From contig JAFSYP010000124.1 in the NCBI GenBank assembly GCA_017449935.1, forward strand, positions 1-64,000: 64,000 nt of DNA, given 5' to 3'. Of the stretch, positions 34,871 through 43,097 are shown piece after piece; position 1 is the first letter of the stretch, and each line of letters opens with the position of its first letter. A model generated the notes under the pieces. The model ran no database searches, was not told the origin of the DNA, and saw only the letters and a program-made list of their open reading frames with translations. The stretch is from Clostridia bacterium (GTDB taxonomy: Bacteria; Bacillota; Clostridia; Oscillospirales; Acutalibacteraceae). The translations under genes and the position numbers were made by a program.

Positions 34871-36322
34871 GTGAAGGAACTGGAATACGCGCAGTCCGTG
34901 CCGAAGGACAAGCGGTTTTGTACCATTTGCGGCGAGATCAAGCGTCTGCATTACTTTGAGGGGGACTCCACACACTGTCTTGCCTGCTGCGAAAAAATGC
35001 GGCATACGCATGTGCGCGCATGGAGCGTGCCGGTCGTTCTGGTACTGCTGCTTGCCGTGGCGGCGGCGGTCGTCCTCGCTTTGCAGACGGTCCCGTTCTG
35101 CAAAGAAATCCGCAAAGCGGACGCGGCGGCGGCGGACAAACGTCTGTACGACGCGTGTGATCTGTACGCCGCGGCGATCGCCGAGACCGAGACGCGCGGT
35201 CAGGCGCTGCTGCCGTTTTTGAAGGACAAGGGCGGCAGTCTGTTTGAGGCGGGCGTGCGCACGTGGGAAAAATACGCGTCGGTCTATGCGCAGACCAACT
35301 CCGAGTATGAGGCGGCCTCGATGGTGCAGAGCGCGCTGAACAAGGGCCAGATCGCCCGGTATCCGACGCTTGCCGCGCTGGACGAGGCGCGCGACGCGTA
35401 CGACAAGACGCTCGCGTATGTGCAGGCATTGAACGAGAAATTCGATCTTGACGATCCGAAGAGCGCACAGTACGACGAGCTGATGCAGGCGCTCCAGGAA
35501 TATGCCGACAACAGCAAGTCGCGCTATATCAAGGGATATACGGCATACTATCAGGCGACCGCGGCAGCGTACTTCAGGTCGGACGACCCGACGGCGGCGA
35601 TCGAATATTATGATCGGATGCTTCAGTATCTGCCGGACGAGTATTTGACGGTATATACCGCAAAGGGGAACGCGGCGCTGCAGGCGAAGGACTATGCGGC
35701 CGTGATCGAGGCGTATGAGGCCATCCTTCAAAAAAACAGCAACTACGAGCAGGGGTATGTGGCGATCGCCGAGGCGGCGACGCGGCTGAGCGATACGGAA
35801 AAAGCGGAAGCGGCTCTCGAAAAGCTCAGCGGAAACGAAGCGTATTATTACCGCGTGAGCTTGTACCTTGCGATGATGCGCGACGACCTTCCCGGGGCGC
35901 AAAAGCTGCAAAAGAAAGCGCGCGAGGCGCTCGACGAAAAGGCGGACGGGGTTTTCAACGAGATGCTGGCCAATCAGACCATCGGCCAGACAGACAAGAA
36001 GTTCCTGATCTCCTACATTGACTACGCCGCGATAGACGCCGCCGTTTCGCTGCTTGCGGACGATGCGGACGAAGCGTTCCGGATGGGATACGACAAGGGC
36101 TTCAACTACGCCTACTATCTCGCCTATATCGCCGGTGACTATGACGCGATGACGCAGGGGCTTATCAATATCGCGACGCTGAGCGCGAGCCTTACGAAGA
36201 ATGACGAGGCGCTGCAGACCATCGCGCAGGTCGGCGAATGCAATGAAGCGACGCAGAAGGTCATAGACGGCAAGCTGACCGCACACGACGTTTTTGTGGA
36301 AGGGAAGGCGGATATACTATGA
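34871..36322 (+). CDS. zinc-ribbon, single-pass membrane, TPR-like protein
   Basis: A 483-aa protein. An N-terminal zinc ribbon (FCTICG, then HCLACC about 20 residues later) is followed by one transmembrane helix (VPVVLVLLLAVAAAVVLAL) and a long alpha-helical region with TPR-type repeats (AAIEYYDRMLQYLPDEY, AAVIEAYEAILQKNSNYEQG). The zinc ribbon would be cytoplasmic and the repeats outside. GTG 34871 is chosen: AAGGGG is seven bases upstream, and starts at 34778 precede the promoter. It overlaps the next membrane gene by four bases. Function unknown; its operon position before SufCB may reflect a shared role or mere co-transcription. Confidence 0.7.
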   Translation: MKELEYAQSVPKDKRFCTICGEIKRLHYFEGDSTHCLACCEKMRHTHVRAWSVPVVLVLLLAVAAAVVLALQTVPFCKEIRKADAAAADKRLYDACDLYAAAIAETETRGQALLPFLKDKGGSLFEAGVRTWEKYASVYAQTNSEYEAASMVQSALNKGQIARYPTLAALDEARDAYDKTLAYVQALNEKFDLDDPKSAQYDELMQALQEYADNSKSRYIKGYTAYYQATAAAYFRSDDPTAAIEYYDRMLQYLPDEYLTVYTAKGNAALQAKDYAAVIEAYEAILQKNSNYEQGYVAIAEAATRLSDTEKAEAALEKLSGNEAYYYRVSLYLAMMRDDLPGAQKLQKKAREALDEKADGVFNEMLANQTIGQTDKKFLISYIDYAAIDAAVSLLADDADEAFRMGYDKGFNYAYYLAYIAGDYDAMTQGLINIATLSASLTKNDEALQTIAQVGECNEATQKVIDGKLTAHDVFVEGKADIL

Positions 36323-36864
36323 GCAGATTCACATGGGCGTTCGGCTTTCTGACCGTGCCCGGCGCGGTGATGCGCGCGTTTTTGGAGCATTTGATGCTGA
36401 AGATCTGCCGCGTTCCCGTGGAGGATACCGCCTATCTGCACCCGAGCGAGCTGTTCGGCCATGTCGAGCACAAGCCGGTGCGCACGTTCGGCCGCGGTTT
36501 TGCGGTCTGTTTCGTGCCGGGGTTTTTCCTGTTCCTGTTCGGCGCGGCGACGGCCGGGACGGCTGCGCTGCAGCTGTTCGGGCTGGGGCTGCATTTTCGC
36601 AGCGTCGTCACGGGCGGCGTGAGCGTGATGTTTCTGGCGTGCGTCGTGCTGCTGTATCTGGGACTGAGCTTTTTGTGCCACGCGTTCCCGTCATATGAGG
36701 ACGCGCTGTATCTGTGGGAAAGCCGCGAAACAGCGAAGCCGGCGGCGCGGATACTGCTGTTTCCGTTTACGGCGTGTATGCGCGCGGGCGCGTTTTTGTC
36801 GCGGTTCGGCGTGTGGCAGATCCTGTATGCCGCGCTGACGGCGATCCTGTTTATCAAATTTTAG
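36319..36864 (+). CDS. 181-aa hypothetical membrane protein
   Basis: Not recognised. Three or four hydrophobic segments (FAVCFVPGFFLFLFGAATAG, VSVMFLACVVLLYLGLSFLC, IRFG-type C-terminus ILYAALTAILFIKF) with a conserved-looking DTAYLHPSELFGHVEH loop near residue 35 and CHAFPSYEDALYLW between helices. ATGA overlap with the TPR gene shows coupling. It could form a complex with the TPR membrane protein. Confidence 0.65.
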   Translation: MSRFTWAFGFLTVPGAVMRAFLEHLMLKICRVPVEDTAYLHPSELFGHVEHKPVRTFGRGFAVCFVPGFFLFLFGAATAGTAALQLFGLGLHFRSVVTGGVSVMFLACVVLLYLGLSFLCHAFPSYEDALYLWESRETAKPAARILLFPFTACMRAGAFLSRFGVWQILYAALTAILFIKF

Positions 36865-36876
36865 GAGTATTACAGA

Positions 36877-37614
36877 ATGCTTGAATTAAAGCACGTTTCT
36901 TTTCAGGTGGGCGACGCGCACGCGCAGGCGGAGATCCTGCGCGACGTGAGCTTCACGCTGAAGGACGGAAAATTTTTCGTGATCACCGGTCCCAACGGCG
37001 GCGGCAAGTCGACGCTGGCGCGGCTGATCATGGGCATTGAAAAGCCAACGGCCGGGCAGATCCTGCTGAACGGCCGGGACGTGACCGATCTGGACGTGAC
37101 CGAGCGCGCAAGATGCGGGATCGGCTATGCGTTCCAGCAGCCGCCCCGTTTCAAGGGGCTGACGGTGCGGCGTCTGCTGAGCCTCGCGCACGGCAGCGAT
37201 CTGCCGGAGGACGCGTGCTGCGCGTACCTGACGAACGTCGGCCTTTGCTCGCGCGACTACCTCAACCGCGAGGTGGACGCGTCGCTCTCCGGCGGCGAGG
37301 TCAAGCGTATCGAGATCGCCACGCTGATGGCGCGGGATCTGGAGGTCGCCATTTTCGACGAGCCGGAGGCGGGGATCGACCTGTGGAGCTTTTCCATGCT
37401 CGTCCAGTCGTTCAAAAACCTGTCGCGCGGCAGACACAAGAGCGTGATCCTCATCTCCCACCAGGAGCGCATCATGCAGCTGGCGGACGAGATATTGGTC
37501 GTGGCGGACGGGCAGGTCCGCGCGCGCGGCAGCCGCGACGAGATGCTTCCCCGGCTTTTGGGGCAGTTTGAAGAGGACTGCGGATTCCGCGCAAAGGAGG
37601 TGACGGCACAATGA
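36877..37614 (+). CDS. sufC: Fe-S assembly ABC ATPase SufC (SmsC type)
   Basis: Cytoplasmic ATPase of the SUF scaffold for iron-sulfur cluster assembly. 245 aa. Walker A GPNGGGKST is at 38-46, signature LSGGEVKR, Walker B with DEPEAGIDLWS, and H-loop ILISHQ; the DEPEAGID sequence is characteristic of SufC. AGGAG is upstream of the ATG. It overlaps sufB by four bases. No sufD, sufS, sufU or sufA is adjacent, matching the two-gene minimal SUF (SMS) form known in anaerobes. Confidence 0.93.
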   Translation: MLELKHVSFQVGDAHAQAEILRDVSFTLKDGKFFVITGPNGGGKSTLARLIMGIEKPTAGQILLNGRDVTDLDVTERARCGIGYAFQQPPRFKGLTVRRLLSLAHGSDLPEDACCAYLTNVGLCSRDYLNREVDASLSGGEVKRIEIATLMARDLEVAIFDEPEAGIDLWSFSMLVQSFKNLSRGRHKSVILISHQERIMQLADEILVVADGQVRARGSRDEMLPRLLGQFEEDCGFRAKEVTAQ

Positions 37615-38534
37615 TGGACGAGCTGTTGTCCGGACTGCTGCGCAGCATCGCGGACATCGACGATATCCCGACGGACGGCGCCTACAACATCCGCAAGGAC
37701 GGCGAGGGCATGGCGCGCCGCTCGACCGAGACCGTGCAGATCACGCCCAAGAGCGGCAAACCCGGCATCGACGTGCGCGTCGCGCCGTTCTCCAAGGCGG
37801 ACCGGGTGCATATCCCCGTCGTCATCACAAAGACCGGCGTCAACGATCTGGTCTACAACGATTTCTATATCGGCGAGGGCGCGGACGTGGAGATCGTCGC
37901 GGGCTGCGGCATCCACAATTCCGGGTGCGAGGCGTCGGAGCATGACGGCATACACCGCTTCTTCGTCGGCAAGGGCGCGCACGTGCGCTATGTCGAGAAG
38001 CATTACGGCGAGGGCGACGGGACCGGCGAACGCATCCTCAACCCGACCACCGAGGTGCATCTTTCTGAGGACGCCGTGTGTGAGATGGAGATGGTGCAGA
38101 TCAAGGGCGTGGATTCCACGCTGCGCGAAACGACCGCCGATCTGGAAGCGGGCGCGAAGCTCGTGATTTTGGAGCGTCTGATGACGCACGGCGCGCAGAC
38201 GGCGCGCTCGAACGTGGAGATCCGTCTCAACGGCGCCGGATCGACGGCACAGATCATTTCGCGCTCCGTGGCAAAGGACAGCAGCGAGCAGGTGTTTTAT
38301 CCCCGCGCCGTGGGCAACGCGCCGTGCCACGCGCACGTACAGTGCGACTCCATCATCATGGACGACGCGAAGATCCGTTCCATCCCGGAGATCGCAGCCA
38401 ACCACTGCGACGCGCAGATCATCCACGAGGCCGCGATCGGCCGCATCAACAACGACCAGCTGACGAAGCTGCGGACGCTGGGACTGACAGAGAGCGAAGC
38501 GGAAGCCGTCATCATCGAAGGCTTCTTAAAATAA
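37611..38534 (+). CDS. sufB: Fe-S scaffold SufB/SufD-family protein (SmsB type)
   Basis: Cluster-building scaffold partner of SufC. 307 aa, shorter than classical SufB (about 480), as expected for minimal systems that lack the N-terminal region. The beta-helix core retains the key residues: C245 in HVQCDSIIM and E273 in IIHEAAIGRI, equivalent to C405 and E434 of E. coli SufB, and the C-terminal helical LTESEAEAVIIEGF. Start is ATG 37611 or the next codon, with AAAGGAGG upstream. No SufD gene is present, so a homodimer with SufC is inferred. Confidence 0.92.
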   Translation: MMDELLSGLLRSIADIDDIPTDGAYNIRKDGEGMARRSTETVQITPKSGKPGIDVRVAPFSKADRVHIPVVITKTGVNDLVYNDFYIGEGADVEIVAGCGIHNSGCEASEHDGIHRFFVGKGAHVRYVEKHYGEGDGTGERILNPTTEVHLSEDAVCEMEMVQIKGVDSTLRETTADLEAGAKLVILERLMTHGAQTARSNVEIRLNGAGSTAQIISRSVAKDSSEQVFYPRAVGNAPCHAHVQCDSIIMDDAKIRSIPEIAANHCDAQIIHEAAIGRINNDQLTKLRTLGLTESEAEAVIIEGFLK

Positions 38535-38546
38535 GGAGGCAAAACA

Positions 38547-40046
38547 ATGGGAAAGACCAAGACTTCGGGCGAGAACGGTCTGAAGCTCAACTACGGCAAG
38601 ACGATCCTGATGGGCTTTGCGTTCATGGCGTCGTCCATCGCGTGGGGCGTCTACGATCCGTTTGTGACGAAGATCCTCAACAGAATGCTCGGCGCGTCGC
38701 CGACGATCGCGCACTGGAGCGAGGCGCTGGTGAATAAAGCGCCGTTCCTTCTGAAGCTGATGGAGGCGCAGGGCGAAAACGTCGGCTCCGCGGCGAAGGG
38801 CTTTACGCTCGTGCCGCTGTTCATCGGCATCATTATGACCTTTGACAATGTTTTCGGCGTGATCTTCCAGCCGACGTTCGGCAAGCTCTCCGACCGCTGC
38901 CACACGCGTTTCGGCAAGAGAAAGCCGTTTATCATGTTCGGCGCGCCCGTGGCGGCCGCGCTGTTCCTGCTGATCCCGCGCATGGAGCATTTGGGCTCGA
39001 TCCCCGCGCTGATGACGTGCATCATCCTGTTCGTGTTCGTCATGTCGCTCTGGCGCGCGCCGTGCGTGGCGCTCATGCCGGACCTGACGCCGCCTTCGCT
39101 GCGCAGCGAGGGCAACGCGGTCATCAATCTGGTCGGCGGCGTCGGCTCGATGCTCGCGCTCGTCGCGGCGACGATCGTCTGCGCCGTGTACAAGATCCCG
39201 AACAACACAGAGCACGAGCTTTTGTATACGCCGCATGTCTTTGAGATGGCGGCGGTCATCATGGTCGTCTGTACGCTGGTCGTGACGTTCCTTGTCAAGG
39301 AGCCGGACAGCCGTCTGCATACGGCGGCGGAGCGCAACAAGGACGCGGACGCGGCGGCCAGACGCGCGGCGGAAAAGCAGGCGCGCAAGGAAGAGAAGCA
39401 GGCGCTCAAGGCGATGAAGCTCACCAAGGGCGAGCGTACGAGCCTGATCCTGATGCTCTGCGGTCTGTTCTTCCTGTTCTGCGGCTCCAACTCCATTCAG
39501 ACGTATTTCTCGCTGTTTGCGGAGGAGATCCTCGGCAAATCCACGGGCGAGGCGACCAAGATGATGGCGCTGTTTGCCATCTCCACGGCGCTCGGCGCGC
39601 TGCCGGCGGGCTTCCTCGGCAAAAAGATCGGCCGCAAAAAGACGATCCTTCTGGGTCTCGGTCTTTTCATTGCGGCGTTCATCGTGTACCTGACGGTCGG
39701 CAACGCCAGCGCTTCTCTGCGTCTCGGCCTTGTATACGCGGCTCTGATCCTCGGCGGCTTTGCCAACATGCTGATCACGGTCAACACGCTGCCGCTGGTG
39801 CTGGAGATCGGCGGCATCGCGAAGGTCGGCACCTTCACCGGCTATTACTACACCGCGACGTTCTCCGCGCAGATCGCCACGCCGATCGTGTACGGCGTCG
39901 TCCGCGTGCTGACCGGTACATATGCTTCTCTGTTCATTTACTGCCCGATCTGTTTCACGCTTTCTCTGCTTTGCATTCTGGGCGTTCGCCACGGCGAGGC
40001 GATCCCGGACGAGATCATCAAGGAAGCCGAAATGGCGGACGATTGA
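38547..40046 (+). CDS. MFS transporter, GPH sugar:cation symporter-like
   Basis: A 499-aa twelve-helix transporter. GYGKTILMGFAFMASSIAWGVYDP at the N-terminus, the loop motif GKLSDRCHTRFGKRKPFIMFG and the equivalent second-half LGKKIGRKKTILLGLG fit the glycoside-pentoside-hexuronide branch of MFS_2. A long charged cytoplasmic loop (about residues 250-290, rich in A, E, K) separates the halves. Substrate unknown, a sugar is likely. AAGGAGG is upstream; 12 bases follow sufB, so it may share that transcript. Confidence 0.85.
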   Translation: MGKTKTSGENGLKLNYGKTILMGFAFMASSIAWGVYDPFVTKILNRMLGASPTIAHWSEALVNKAPFLLKLMEAQGENVGSAAKGFTLVPLFIGIIMTFDNVFGVIFQPTFGKLSDRCHTRFGKRKPFIMFGAPVAAALFLLIPRMEHLGSIPALMTCIILFVFVMSLWRAPCVALMPDLTPPSLRSEGNAVINLVGGVGSMLALVAATIVCAVYKIPNNTEHELLYTPHVFEMAAVIMVVCTLVVTFLVKEPDSRLHTAAERNKDADAAARRAAEKQARKEEKQALKAMKLTKGERTSLILMLCGLFFLFCGSNSIQTYFSLFAEEILGKSTGEATKMMALFAISTALGALPAGFLGKKIGRKKTILLGLGLFIAAFIVYLTVGNASASLRLGLVYAALILGGFANMLITVNTLPLVLEIGGIAKVGTFTGYYYTATFSAQIATPIVYGVVRVLTGTYASLFIYCPICFTLSLLCILGVRHGEAIPDEIIKEAEMADD

Positions 40047-40064
40047 GTATAAGGAGGTTATTCT

Positions 40065-40772
40065 ATGGCACTCATCGAAGTGGAACATCTCAGCAAATCC
40101 TACGGCAGTCATGTAGTTCTTGACGACATTTCCTTCGCGTTCGAGGGCGGCCAGATCATCGGCCTGCTCGGCCCGAACGGCAGCGGAAAGACGTCGCTGA
40201 TCAAGATCCTCGTCGGACTTATCAAGGATTACTCCGGCGGCGCGTATATCGACGGCCATTCCGCCGATCCGCACACCAAGGCGATGGTCGCGTATCTGCC
40301 CGAAAAGACGTATCTGCCGGACTGGATGCGCTGCGTCGACGCGATCGAGTTCTTCGCGGACTTCTATGCCGACTTTGATAAAGACAAGGCGTATCGGATG
40401 CTCGAACGGTTCGAGCTTCCTCCCAAGCAGACGATCAAATCCATGTCCAAGGGTATGCAGGAAAAGCTGCAGCTGCTGCTGGTCATGTGCCGCAACGCGA
40501 AGCTGTATATCCTCGACGAACCGCTCGGCGGCGTCGACCCCGCGGCGCGCGCGTTCATCCTTGACACGATCATGCGCAACCATCCCGAAGGCTCCACGAT
40601 CCTGCTCTCCACGCATCTGATCCATGACGTGCAGGAGATCTTCGACTCCGTGCTGATGATCGGCCGCGGCAAGGTGCTGGTCAAGGCGCGCGTGGACGAG
40701 TTGTGTGTGGACGGTCGGACGATCGAAGACGTATTCAAGGAGGTATATCACTATGCTTGGCAAGTTAATTAA
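40065..40772 (+). CDS. ABC transporter ATP-binding protein
   Basis: A 235-aa nucleotide-binding subunit. Walker A GPNGSGKTS is near residue 36, signature MSKGMQEKLQL (a degenerate signature common in small exporters such as YtrB/EcsA-like types), Walker B YILDEPLGGVDP and the H-loop STHLIHD. It overlaps its permease by 20 bases, so the pair forms a small ABC exporter with unknown substrate. AAGGAGG upstream. Confidence 0.92.
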   Translation: MALIEVEHLSKSYGSHVVLDDISFAFEGGQIIGLLGPNGSGKTSLIKILVGLIKDYSGGAYIDGHSADPHTKAMVAYLPEKTYLPDWMRCVDAIEFFADFYADFDKDKAYRMLERFELPPKQTIKSMSKGMQEKLQLLLVMCRNAKLYILDEPLGGVDPAARAFILDTIMRNHPEGSTILLSTHLIHDVQEIFDSVLMIGRGKVLVKARVDELCVDGRTIEDVFKEVYHYAWQVN

Positions 40773-41577
40773 GAATGAATTCAAGTCCACCGCGCATTCC
40801 ATGTTCGGTGTGTTCATGGCGGCGGGCATCCTGTTTGCGGTCATGATGGTCGTGCTTCTGTTCAAGATCAAGATTCTCATGACGCTCACCACCGTCGCGA
40901 TGGTCGCGATCGCCGTGGCGGTGCTGATTATCACGCTGTTCTCCATCGTCTCCTCGTTCAACAAATCGCTTTACGGCGCGCAGGGCTATCTGAGCTTCAC
41001 GCTGCCGGTCACGGGCAAGCAGCTTCTGGCGGGCAAGACGATCGTGTCGATGATCTGGGTGACGATCAGCTTTGTGTTCACGATCGTGATCTCGGCGTTC
41101 CTGGTCGTATACTGGGTCGCGCGGACGAGCGACAACGTCAAGCAGATCATCCAGTCCGTTTACGATCTGCTGCAGTCCATGCAGGGCTTCCCCAACCCGA
41201 AGACGATGATCAAGACGCTGATCCTGATCGTCGTGATCATGCTGATCCGCGCGTTGTGCATGATCTTCCGCGTGTCGTTCTCTCTGGCGGTCGCCAATAC
41301 CAAGCGCTTCCAGAAATTCAACCCGATCTTCGTGGGCATCGTGGTCTATGCGATCCTGTTCGTTTTCCTGATGATCGCGCAGGTCGCCGCGATGGAGATC
41401 CCCTTCGGCATCGCGATCACGACGAACGGCATCAAGATGGCGATCGGCGCGGCGGCGTTCGCCGACTACAACAACCCGCCCATTCCGATCCTCGGCTACT
41501 GCTTTGAGATCGTGATGAGCGCCGTGCTGTATGTCGCGACCGGCAACATCATGACCAACCACATCAACATCAAATAA
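40753..41577 (+). CDS. ABC transporter permease
   Basis: A 274-aa membrane protein with six hydrophobic segments; MLGKLIKNEFKSTAHSMF is the usual N-terminus of ABC-2-type permeases that precede the first helix. YGAQGYLSFTLPVTGKQLL is typical of the small Firmicute bacitracin/lantibiotic-type exporters. ATG 40753 with AAGGAGG seven bases upstream. It overlaps the ATPase gene, and its last base is the first base of nadD. Confidence 0.88.
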   Translation: MLGKLIKNEFKSTAHSMFGVFMAAGILFAVMMVVLLFKIKILMTLTTVAMVAIAVAVLIITLFSIVSSFNKSLYGAQGYLSFTLPVTGKQLLAGKTIVSMIWVTISFVFTIVISAFLVVYWVARTSDNVKQIIQSVYDLLQSMQGFPNPKTMIKTLILIVVIMLIRALCMIFRVSFSLAVANTKRFQKFNPIFVGIVVYAILFVFLMIAQVAAMEIPFGIAITTNGIKMAIGAAAFADYNNPPIPILGYCFEIVMSAVLYVATGNIMTNHINIK

Positions 41578-42722
41578 TGGCGATCGGGATATTCGGCGGG
41601 ACGTTCAACCCGCCGCACCTGGGGCATCTGCGGCTTTTGCGCGCGTTTGCGGACCGGTTTTCGCTCTCACGCGTGCTGGTGATTCCCACGTTCGTGCCGC
41701 CGCACAAGCTCTCGCCGGATCTGGCGGACGCCGGTATGCGGCTGGAAATGTGCCGGATGCTTTTTGACGATCACCGTTTTACGGTCAGCGATCTGGAGAT
41801 CGCGCGCGGCGGAAAAAGCTACACGGTCGAAACGCTCGAAACGCTGCGCGCGCAGTATCCGGGCGAGGCGCTGTATCTGCTGATCGGCTCCGACATGCTC
41901 GAGAGCTTCGACACATGGTACCGTGCCGACGACATCCGCAGGCTCTGCACCGTCTGCGCCGCCGTGCGCGAAAAGGGCAAAACGCTCGATCCGAACGGCG
42001 CGGTGCTGCTGGAAAACTTCGATCCGATCGAGATCAGCTCCACCGCCGTGCGCGAAAAGGTGCGTCTGGGTGAGGACGCCGCGCCGTATGTCGGCGAAGC
42101 GGTCGGCGCGTTCATACGCGGCAAGGGCCTGTATGCCGACGCGTACACGCAGTACCGGCGCCTGCTGCGGGAGAAGCTCGGCGCGTACCGCCTGCGCCAC
42201 AGCTTTTGTGTTGCGGACAGCGCGAAGGCGCTCGCGCAGCAGTACGGCGAAGATCCGCAGAAGGCCTACTTCGCGGGACTGCTGCATGACGTGATGAAGG
42301 ACGCGCCGCGCGATGAGCAGAAGGCCGTGATCGAACGCGGCGGAACAGTGCTCGGCGCCGACGAGCGCGCCAATCCGAAGCTCTGGCACGCGATGGCGGG
42401 AGAGGCGTTTCTGCGCACCGAGCTGTCCGTTGCCGACGAAGACGTGCTGCACGCCGTGCGGTACCATACCACCGGACGCGCCGGCATGTCGCTTTTGGAA
42501 AAGATCATCTACGTATCGGACTATTTGTCCGAAGACCGCGTGTATGACGGCGTGGACCGGATGCGGCGTCTGGCGTCGGAAAGCCTGGAGAGCGCGATGC
42601 TGTTCGGCCTGTCGTTCACCATATCGGAGCTTGCGAAAAGCGAGCAGCCGATCCACCCCGACAGCGTGGCGTGCTATAATGAGATCGTATTGAATAACAA
42701 CGGAAAGGACAGATCCATATGA
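41577..42722 (+). CDS. nadD: NadD-YqeK fusion: nicotinate-nucleotide adenylyltransferase with HD hydrolase domain
   Basis: A 381-aa two-domain protein. Residues 1-190 are NadD: GGTFNPPHLGH at 7-17 (nucleotidylyltransferase HxGH), VIPTFVPPHK and ISSTAVREKVRLG, adding AMP to nicotinate mononucleotide for NAD synthesis. Residues 195-381 are a YqeK-type HD domain: RHSFCVADSAKALA, H237-D238 in LLHDVMKDAP and HAMAGEAF. YqeK is a diadenosine tetraphosphate hydrolase. The two are separate adjacent genes in Bacillus; here one continuous reading frame joins them. The overlap with rsfS keeps the usual gene order nadD-yqeK-rsfS. Confidence 0.93.
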   Translation: MAIGIFGGTFNPPHLGHLRLLRAFADRFSLSRVLVIPTFVPPHKLSPDLADAGMRLEMCRMLFDDHRFTVSDLEIARGGKSYTVETLETLRAQYPGEALYLLIGSDMLESFDTWYRADDIRRLCTVCAAVREKGKTLDPNGAVLLENFDPIEISSTAVREKVRLGEDAAPYVGEAVGAFIRGKGLYADAYTQYRRLLREKLGAYRLRHSFCVADSAKALAQQYGEDPQKAYFAGLLHDVMKDAPRDEQKAVIERGGTVLGADERANPKLWHAMAGEAFLRTELSVADEDVLHAVRYHTTGRAGMSLLEKIIYVSDYLSEDRVYDGVDRMRRLASESLESAMLFGLSFTISELAKSEQPIHPDSVACYNEIVLNNNGKDRSI

Positions 42723-43072
42723 CACCGAAAGAACTTGCCGTAAAAGCGGCGGAAATCCTCGACAAGAAAAAGGCCGAGGACATCAAGGTCATCGAAGTGA
42801 CCGAACAGACCATCGTGGCGGATTATTTCGTGCTGGCGACCGGCACGTCCTCCACGCACGTCAAGGCGCTTGCGGACGACGTGGAGTACGAGCTTGAGCA
42901 GATCGGCGTGCACGACGGCCATATCGAAGGCCGCGCGACCGGCTGGGTGCTGCTCGATTACGGCGCCGTGCTTGTGCACGTATTTGACAAAGAGAGCCGC
43001 GCGTATTATAATTTAGAGCGGCTCTGGACGGACGCCAATCTGGTGGATCTGTCGGACATCATTACGGAATGA
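42719..43072 (+). CDS. rsfS: ribosomal silencing factor RsfS
   Basis: A 117-aa factor that binds L14 of the large ribosomal subunit and blocks subunit joining in starvation. Family motifs: DIKVIEVTEQTIVADYFVLATG, STHVKALAD, GRATGWVLLDYGAVLVHVF and YYNLERLW. Coupled to nadD-yqeK by an ATGA overlap. Confidence 0.95.
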   Translation: MTPKELAVKAAEILDKKKAEDIKVIEVTEQTIVADYFVLATGTSSTHVKALADDVEYELEQIGVHDGHIEGRATGWVLLDYGAVLVHVFDKESRAYYNLERLWTDANLVDLSDIITE

Positions 43073-43097
43073 TCTTCCGAAAGGACTGTTATAAACG

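Noticed and set aside
38526..40964. Minus-strand open frame of 812 codons opposite the MFS and ABC genes
   Set aside because: Spans two real genes of the other strand and has no motif or start signals; the same holds for 43089-45221 and 54086-56509.
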